Shown here piece by piece: positions 6,050-10,332 of a stretch of DNA of 10,332 bases (position 1 is the first letter of the stretch; each line of letters opens with the position of its first letter). The DNA comes from CAIUSP01 sp040375675. GTDB taxonomy: Bacteria > Actinomycetota > Thermoleophilia > Solirubrobacterales > 70-9. Location: positions 1 through 10,332 of the forward strand of contig JBEIRY010000062.1 in NCBI GenBank assembly GCA_040375675.1. Reading direction: 5' to 3'. The translations under genes were made by a program, and so were the position numbers. The notes below the pieces were generated by a model that worked only from the letters and a program-made list of their open reading frames with translations, had not been told where the DNA came from and made no database searches.

Positions 6050-7867
6050 ATGGAGAAAGCAACCGCCAGCCAGATTGCGGTCGGTGCCGAGATCGAGGGG
6101 GTCCTCTCCCCGAATCTCGCCGAGGCATTCCTCGCGACCGCCAACCAGATCAGCGATGCCGTCGCGATCCGGACGGGAGACGACTCGGTCTCCTGGACGT
6201 GGGAGGAGGTCAGCGCGCGGGCTCGGGCCTACGCCGGTGCTCTTTCGAGCCTCGGTGTGAAGCGGGGTGAAACGGTCGCTTTGATGCTCGATAACCGTCC
6301 TGAGTTCATCCCGCTGGACCTCGGGGCAGTAATGCTTGGCGCGGTTCCCTTTTCGATCTACCAGACCCTCGCTGCTGAAGAGATCGAATATCTCCTGCGC
6401 GACGCCGAGGCCAAGGTCGTCTTTGTCGAGGAGGCGTATGCCGAACAGCTGAAGAAGGCTCTCGAAGGTGTCGACGGGGTGGAGAGGGTTGTGGTGTTCT
6501 CCGAGACAGCCGCGGACGGGTGGATGACTCTGGCGGATTTCGAGGCGCTCGATCCCGAGTTCGACCCAAGCGAAGCGATTGCTGCGATCGACTCTGATGA
6601 CCTGCTCACATTGATCTACACCTCGGGTACCACGGGCCCTCCGAAGGGCGTCGAGCTGACGCACCGTAATCTGATGACTCTCGTGGCAGGCATTCAGGGC
6701 CTGGTTTCGTTCGAGGCCGGGATTTCCCGTGTCATCTCGTGGCTTCCGGCCGCTCACATCGCCGAGCGCGGAGCTCACTACTACCTGCCAGTCATCTCGG
6801 GTGCACAGGTGACGATCTGCCCCAACCCACGCGAAATCGTCAGCTTCCTCCCGCAAGTTCAGCCCACCTGGTTCTTCGCCGTGCCGCGCATATTCGAGAA
6901 GCTGAAGGCAGGAATGGAGGCAATGATCGAGGGCAAGCCCGACGATGAGAAGACGGCCGCCCGCGCAGCGCTCGCAGCCGCGGTGCAGAAGGTGCGGCTG
7001 GAGCAAGCCGGAAAGGATGTTCCTGAAGACCTTGCCGCCGCAGTGGCCCAAGCAGACGATGAGATGTTCTCCGGTCTGCGACAGATGCTCGGTTTGGAGG
7101 AGCTCGAAGCGGTCAATGTGGGAGCGGCTCCAACGCCCGTAGAAACCTTGGAGTTCTTCCATGCGATCGGTATTCCGATAGGGGAGTTGTGGGGGATGTC
7201 TGAGACCTGCGGTGTCGCAACTTGCAATCCCCCCGGGAAGGTGAAGATCGGCACCGTCGGTCCGCCGGTTGCGGGTGTCTCGATCAAGCTCGCAGACGAT
7301 GGAGAGGTGATGGTCAAGGCAGATTCCGTGATGCGCGGGTATCGCAACCTGCCGGAGAAGACCGCGGAGACGATCGACGGAGACTGGCTGCTGACCGGCG
7401 ACATCGGAGTTCTCGACGAGGATGGATACCTGAGCATCGTCGACCGCAAGAAAGAGCTGATCATCAATGCGGCTGGAAAGAACATGTCCCCGGCCAACAT
7501 CGAAGGGCATCTCAAATCGGCAAGCCCTTTGATCGGCGCCGCGGTTGCGATAGGCGACAACCGCCCCTACAACGTTGCGCTTTTCACCTTGGATCCCGAC
7601 TTTGCCCCGGTCTGGGCCCAGCAGAAGGGCCTGGGAGAGACCGATATCGCCGCTCTCGCGGGCTCTGAGGAGGTCCGAGAAGCTCTCCAGGCAGCCGTGG
7701 ACGAAGCAAACGGGAAGCTCGCGAGAGTTGAACAGATCAAGAAGTTCGAGATCTTGCCGGATATCTGGATGCCGGGCGGAGACGAGCTCACTCCGACGAT
7801 GAAACTGAAGCGCAAGCCCATCGACGCAAAGTATTCGGAGCAAGTAGAGGCGTTATACGGCGAGTAG
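6050..7867 (+). CDS. Long-chain fatty-acid-CoA ligase, AMP-forming (FadD15-like)
   Basis: The enzyme activates fatty acids to acyl-CoA through an acyl-adenylate, for degradation or lipid synthesis. The 605-residue product is full length for the FadD15 type. The ATP-binding P-loop TSGTTGPPKG lies at 191-200. WGMSE (381-385) is the A5 motif, with Met where many relatives have Tyr-Gly-x-Thr. LLTGDIG holds the ribose-binding D451 and DRKKEL starts at D465. INAAGKNMSPANIEG is typical of bacterial long-chain enzymes, and the C-terminal TPTMKLKRK (about 582-589) supplies the catalytic Lys region. ATG 6050 is the first start in the frame and leads into a normal N-terminal domain. It is divergent from the MFS gene and 30 bases before ispG. 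The exact chain-length preference cannot be told. A 620-codon antisense frame here is a shadow. Confidence 0.93.
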   Translation: MEKATASQIAVGAEIEGVLSPNLAEAFLATANQISDAVAIRTGDDSVSWTWEEVSARARAYAGALSSLGVKRGETVALMLDNRPEFIPLDLGAVMLGAVPFSIYQTLAAEEIEYLLRDAEAKVVFVEEAYAEQLKKALEGVDGVERVVVFSETAADGWMTLADFEALDPEFDPSEAIAAIDSDDLLTLIYTSGTTGPPKGVELTHRNLMTLVAGIQGLVSFEAGISRVISWLPAAHIAERGAHYYLPVISGAQVTICPNPREIVSFLPQVQPTWFFAVPRIFEKLKAGMEAMIEGKPDDEKTAARAALAAAVQKVRLEQAGKDVPEDLAAAVAQADDEMFSGLRQMLGLEELEAVNVGAAPTPVETLEFFHAIGIPIGELWGMSETCGVATCNPPGKVKIGTVGPPVAGVSIKLADDGEVMVKADSVMRGYRNLPEKTAETIDGDWLLTGDIGVLDEDGYLSIVDRKKELIINAAGKNMSPANIEGHLKSASPLIGAAVAIGDNRPYNVALFTLDPDFAPVWAQQKGLGETDIAALAGSEEVREALQAAVDEANGKLARVEQIKKFEILPDIWMPGGDELTPTMKLKRKPIDAKYSEQVEALYGE

Positions 7868-7877
7868 TACCTGGTTG

Positions 7878-7900
7878 CACCCGGCTACTCTTACCGGGTG
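7878..7900. promoter_or_regulatory. Inverted repeat enclosing the ispG -10 box and start codon
   Basis: CACCCGG (7878-7884) and CCGGGTG (7894-7900) are perfect 7-base complementary arms around the 9-base CTACTCTTA. The central part holds the TACTCT box and the right arm ends with the ispG GTG. In DNA it could be an operator. In a transcript reading through from the acyl-CoA ligase gene it would form a GC-rich hairpin that hides the start codon. It has no T-run after it, so it does not look like a standard intrinsic terminator. Confidence 0.5.
7886..7891 (+). promoter_or_regulatory. Candidate -10 box of ispG, possibly leaderless
   Basis: TACTCT fits TANNNT and ends six bases before the GTG at 7898, so RNA synthesis would begin about at the start codon. 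No Shine-Dalgarno lies upstream of the GTG and no convincing -35 is seen. The box occupies the loop of the inverted repeat 7878-7900. Confidence 0.45.
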
Positions 7901-9124
7901 AGCTCAAAGCGTCAGATATTCGTCGGGGGCGTGCCTATCGGAGGCGGTGCCCCCGTTGCGGTCCAGACCATGACCAAGACCGAGACGGCGAATATCGCTG
8001 CCACGATGGAGCAGATAGAGCAGGTTGCAGAGGCCGGTGCCGACTTGGTGCGGTGCGCTGTGCCGCGCGACGAAGACGTGGTGGCTCTCGCCGAGATAGT
8101 CGAGCGCTCCCCAATTCCGGTGATCGCGGATATCCACTTCAATCACACGCTGGCACTCAAGGCCATCGATGCCGGAGCAGCATGCATCAGGCTCAACCCG
8201 GGGAATATCGGCGGGCCCGACAAGGTTGCAGAGGTAGCCAAGCGAGCAAATGAGAGGGGAACCCCGATGAGGATCGGGGTCAATTCAGGATCGCTTCCCA
8301 GGCATCTTCACGATCTCGAGAAAGACGACCCTGTAGAGGCTCTGGTCACGGCCGCGGTGGAGTTCGTCGATCTGATGGAGAGCCTCGATTTCGAGAATTT
8401 CAAGGTTTCGATCAAGAGCACCGATGTTCCCAACACGATCGCATCCAATCGCTTGCTGTCCGAGCGGATTCCGTACCCAATCCACCTCGGGATCACCGAG
8501 GCGGGAACCAAGTGGACGGGCTCGCTCAAATCAGCGGTGGGCCTTGGAACGCTCCTCGCAGATGGAATTGGGGACACGATCCGGATCAGCCTCTCCACTT
8601 TCCACGCGGAGGAAGAGGTCAAGGTCGCATGGGAGATCCTCAAGTCACTCAAGCTGCGCGAGAAGGGGCCGGTCTTGATCGCCTGCCCGACCTGCGGTCG
8701 ACTCCAGTTCGATATGGACACCGTTGTCGCTGAGATCGAAAAGCGTCTCGAGTCCTATGACGAGGTAGTCGAGGTTGCGGTACTCGGCTGTGCGGTCAAC
8801 GGCATCGGCGAGGCTTCTAACGCTGACTTCGGGATCGCGGGCGCCAAGAACGAGGGTTTGATCTTCGCCGGAGGCAAACCCTTGCGGAAGGTGCCGCAGG
8901 AGCAGCTCGTGGATACGCTCTTTGCCGAGATCGACAAGTCGCTCGATCGAGGCGAGGTAGAGTTCGATGATGCCGAGGCCGCCGAGGGAGCCGCTTGGCT
9001 CGCCAAGATCGAGGAGGAGAATGCCGGCGACCTCACCCCTGAGCGCATCGCAAAGCTCGAGGCAGAAGCAGCCGCTCGTGAAGAAGAGTCGCCCGTCGAG
9101 GGCAGGCGCTTTTCGCGCTCATAG
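7898..9124 (+). CDS. ispG: 4-hydroxy-3-methylbut-2-enyl-diphosphate synthase (GcpE)
   Basis: IspG reduces methylerythritol cyclodiphosphate to HMBPP with a 4Fe-4S cluster, the penultimate MEP pathway step. The 408-residue product begins with RQIFVGGVPIGGGAPVAVQ, a normal IspG N-terminus with the usual VQTMT. It has the barrel segments IADIHFNH, IRLNPGNIG and RIGVNSGSL, then HLGITEAGTKW. The cluster ligands are CPTCGR (C263, C266) and LGCAVNGIGEA (C298, with E305 at the fourth-ligand position, spaced as C305/E312 in E. coli). Bacterial relatives of this form are about 370-390 residues; the extra length is an acidic Glu/Ala-rich tail from about residue 350. GTG 7898 is chosen because it fits the family N-terminus and the promoter box. 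It shares a pathway with dxr but is separated from it by rseP, the MFS gene and the ligase gene. Confidence 0.97.
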   Translation: MSSKRQIFVGGVPIGGGAPVAVQTMTKTETANIAATMEQIEQVAEAGADLVRCAVPRDEDVVALAEIVERSPIPVIADIHFNHTLALKAIDAGAACIRLNPGNIGGPDKVAEVAKRANERGTPMRIGVNSGSLPRHLHDLEKDDPVEALVTAAVEFVDLMESLDFENFKVSIKSTDVPNTIASNRLLSERIPYPIHLGITEAGTKWTGSLKSAVGLGTLLADGIGDTIRISLSTFHAEEEVKVAWEILKSLKLREKGPVLIACPTCGRLQFDMDTVVAEIEKRLESYDEVVEVAVLGCAVNGIGEASNADFGIAGAKNEGLIFAGGKPLRKVPQEQLVDTLFAEIDKSLDRGEVEFDDAEAAEGAAWLAKIEEENAGDLTPERIAKLEAEAAAREEESPVEGRRFSRS

Positions 9125-9151
9125 GTGAGGTTCGGCCCCCGATGCAGGCGA

Positions 9152-9157
9152 TAGGCT
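9152..9157 (+). promoter_or_regulatory. Candidate -10 box of proS, possibly leaderless
   Basis: TAGGCT fits TANNNT and ends seven bases before the ATG at 9165. No Shine-Dalgarno lies just before that ATG, and the -35 position is a poor match. Its presence suggests proS can be transcribed independently of ispG despite the 40-base gap. Confidence 0.42.
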
Positions 9158-9164
9158 CGCGCTG

Positions 9165-10332
9165 ATGTCAAAGCGATCGGAGACCTTCCTTCCAACACTT
9201 CGCGAGGACCCGGCCGACAGCGAGTCGACCTCACACCGCCTCTTGCTGAGAGCGGGAATGGTCAGGCAGTTGGGGGCAGGCCTGTGGACCTGGCTACCCG
9301 CTGGATATCGAGCAATCTCCAAGGCCGAGCAGATAATCCGGGAGGAGATGGTCGCGATCGGGGGGCAGGAGATGCTCCTGCCCCTGATGCAGCCGGCTGA
9401 TATCTGGCGAGAGACCGGCCGCTACGAGATAGGAGAGATGTTCAAACTGCAAGACCGCAGGGAATCCGATCTGGTCCTGGGTATGACCCATGAGGAGCCT
9501 GTGACCTGGCATGTAGCGCGTGAGGTGCGCTCTTATCGCGACCTGCCACTGATCCTCTTTCAGATCCAACTCAAAGAGCGGGATGAGCCGAGGCCTCGTG
9601 CAGGCGTACTGCGAACTCGCGAATTCTCGATGAAGGACTCCTACAGTTTCGACCGCGACGCGGAAGGTCTCGAGGAAAGCTACGCCCGCCATATCGCTGC
9701 GTACGATCGAATCTTCGACCGGTGCGGACTCGACTGGCACCGCGTTTCCTCAGACGTCGGAATGATGGGTGGCGCCGGAGCAGATGAGTACATGGCTCCC
9801 TGTCCGGCAGGCGAGGACCGGATAGCTCTTGCAGAGGGCTATGCGGCGAACGTCGAGGTAGCCGTGTCTGAGGCACAGCAGGTCGATCTGCCGGCACCTG
9901 CCGATTCCCCTGTCGAGGTCGAAACGCCTGGCGCGACCACCGTGGAAGACGTTGCGGGAAAGCTCGGCGTACCTCCAGGTGCACTTCTCAAAGCCATTCC
10001 CGTTGTGGCGGAAGGGCGAGGCCTGATGATGGCCCTGGTCAGGGGCGATCACTCACTGAACGAACTCAAGCTCTCCACTGTCCTGGGCGAGCCGGTTCGA
10101 CAGGCAACCGCGGAAGAGATCGATTCGGGAATAGGTCCCACCGGATTCATCGGACCGGTTGGGGCGAGGTGTCCGGTGATTTGCGATCTCGCAGTAGTCG
10201 GTAATTCTTATGTTTGCGGGGCGAATGCTGCCGACAGACACCTCACCGGGGTGGACCCCGGACGGGACTTCGAGGCAGAGCGCGCCGACATCAGATCTGT
10301 GCAGGCAGGTGATCTGACAAAAGGTGGCTCCG
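9165..10332 (+). CDS. proS: Prolyl-tRNA synthetase, bacterial type with editing domain; cut by the right edge
   Basis: ProRS charges tRNA-Pro with proline and clears mischarged alanine. The frame is open from ATG 9165 to the window end, giving 389 whole codons of an expected ~570. The class II core comes first: RLLLRAGMVRQLGAGLWTWL, the GGQEMLLPLMQPADIW segment, MTHEEPVT (the proline-site TxE loop), then motif 2 as FQIQLKERDEPRPRAG followed by LRTREFSMKDSYSF. From about residue 220 the YbaK-like insertion (INS) editing domain begins. It includes VEDVAGKLGVPPGALLKAIP with K276 aligning with the editing Lys (E. coli K279), and continues past GFIGPVG to near the edge. This marks the long bacterial form, not the short eukaryote/archaeon-like form. 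Motif 3 and the anticodon-binding domain lie outside. No frameshift is seen. Confidence 0.96.
   Translation, partial: MSKRSETFLPTLREDPADSESTSHRLLLRAGMVRQLGAGLWTWLPAGYRAISKAEQIIREEMVAIGGQEMLLPLMQPADIWRETGRYEIGEMFKLQDRRESDLVLGMTHEEPVTWHVAREVRSYRDLPLILFQIQLKERDEPRPRAGVLRTREFSMKDSYSFDRDAEGLEESYARHIAAYDRIFDRCGLDWHRVSSDVGMMGGAGADEYMAPCPAGEDRIALAEGYAANVEVAVSEAQQVDLPAPADSPVEVETPGATTVEDVAGKLGVPPGALLKAIPVVAEGRGLMMALVRGDHSLNELKLSTVLGEPVRQATAEEIDSGIGPTGFIGPVGARCPVICDLAVVGNSYVCGANAADRHLTGVDPGRDFEAERADIRSVQAGDLTKGGS

Noticed and set aside
5981..7843. A 620-codon open frame on the minus strand, opposite the acyl-CoA ligase gene
   Set aside because: Its translation shows no recognisable domain and is rich in Arg, His, Leu and Cys. 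The plus-strand frame has every ligase motif. Long antisense frames are expected in high-GC genes with strong codon bias.
9142..9165. A seven-codon frame (MQAIGSR, then TGA) overlapping the proS ATG, as a possible leader peptide
   Set aside because: It is very short, its composition suggests no amino-acid-sensing role (no proline), and it lies mostly upstream of where transcription would start if the TAGGCT box is used.
1..10332. Mobile elements, CRISPR, tRNA or rRNA genes, defence or biosynthetic clusters
   Set aside because: Looked for and not seen: coding density is continuous, gaps are 78 bases or less, and all ten genes are recognisable as housekeeping or common metabolic families.

Overview
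The window is a high-GC bacterial housekeeping region with no gap longer than about 80 bases between genes. It carries ten protein-coding genes: eight complete, plus pyrH cut at the left edge and proS cut at the right edge. The gene order pyrH-frr-uppS-cdsA-dxr-rseP, then ispG-proS, is a common bacterial arrangement. The high GC, the GTG starts, a FadD15-like acyl-CoA ligase and promoter-like boxes set directly against start codons suggest an actinobacterium. A deep-branching Thermoleophilia/Solirubrobacterales-like lineage is my best guess, inferred from overall resemblance and not proven.

Layout: (1) 1-2542, + strand: UMP kinase (pyrH, 3' end), ribosome recycling factor (frr), undecaprenyl diphosphate synthase (uppS) and CDP-diglyceride synthase (cdsA). 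They are tightly packed, and cdsA starts on a GTG that overlaps the uppS stop. (2) 2582-4833, + strand: DXP reductoisomerase (dxr) and site-2 protease (rseP), joined by an ATGA overlap. (3) 4820-5971, - strand: an MFS transporter whose 3' end overlaps that of rseP by 14 bases. (4) 6050-7867, + strand: a long-chain acyl-CoA synthetase transcribed divergently from the MFS gene. (5) 7898-9124: ispG. (6) 9165 to the end: prolyl-tRNA synthetase with an editing domain.

Function: dxr and ispG are the second and the penultimate steps of the MEP isoprenoid pathway. uppS turns its products into the C55 lipid carrier for cell wall synthesis. cdsA makes CDP-diacylglycerol for phospholipids, and rseP is a membrane protease. 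frr and proS serve translation, and pyrH serves pyrimidine nucleotide supply. The MFS transporter and the acyl-CoA ligase look like a lineage-specific insertion between rseP and ispG.

I found no mobile element, CRISPR array, RNA gene or recognisably new multi-gene system. The most interesting signals are regulatory. Four genes (dxr, the MFS gene, ispG, proS) have a TANNNT -10-like box 6-7 bases before the start codon, as expected for leaderless mRNAs. The ispG box and start codon sit inside a perfect 7-bp-arm inverted repeat. A perfect 15-bp inverted repeat lies beside the MFS -10 box in the divergent promoter region.
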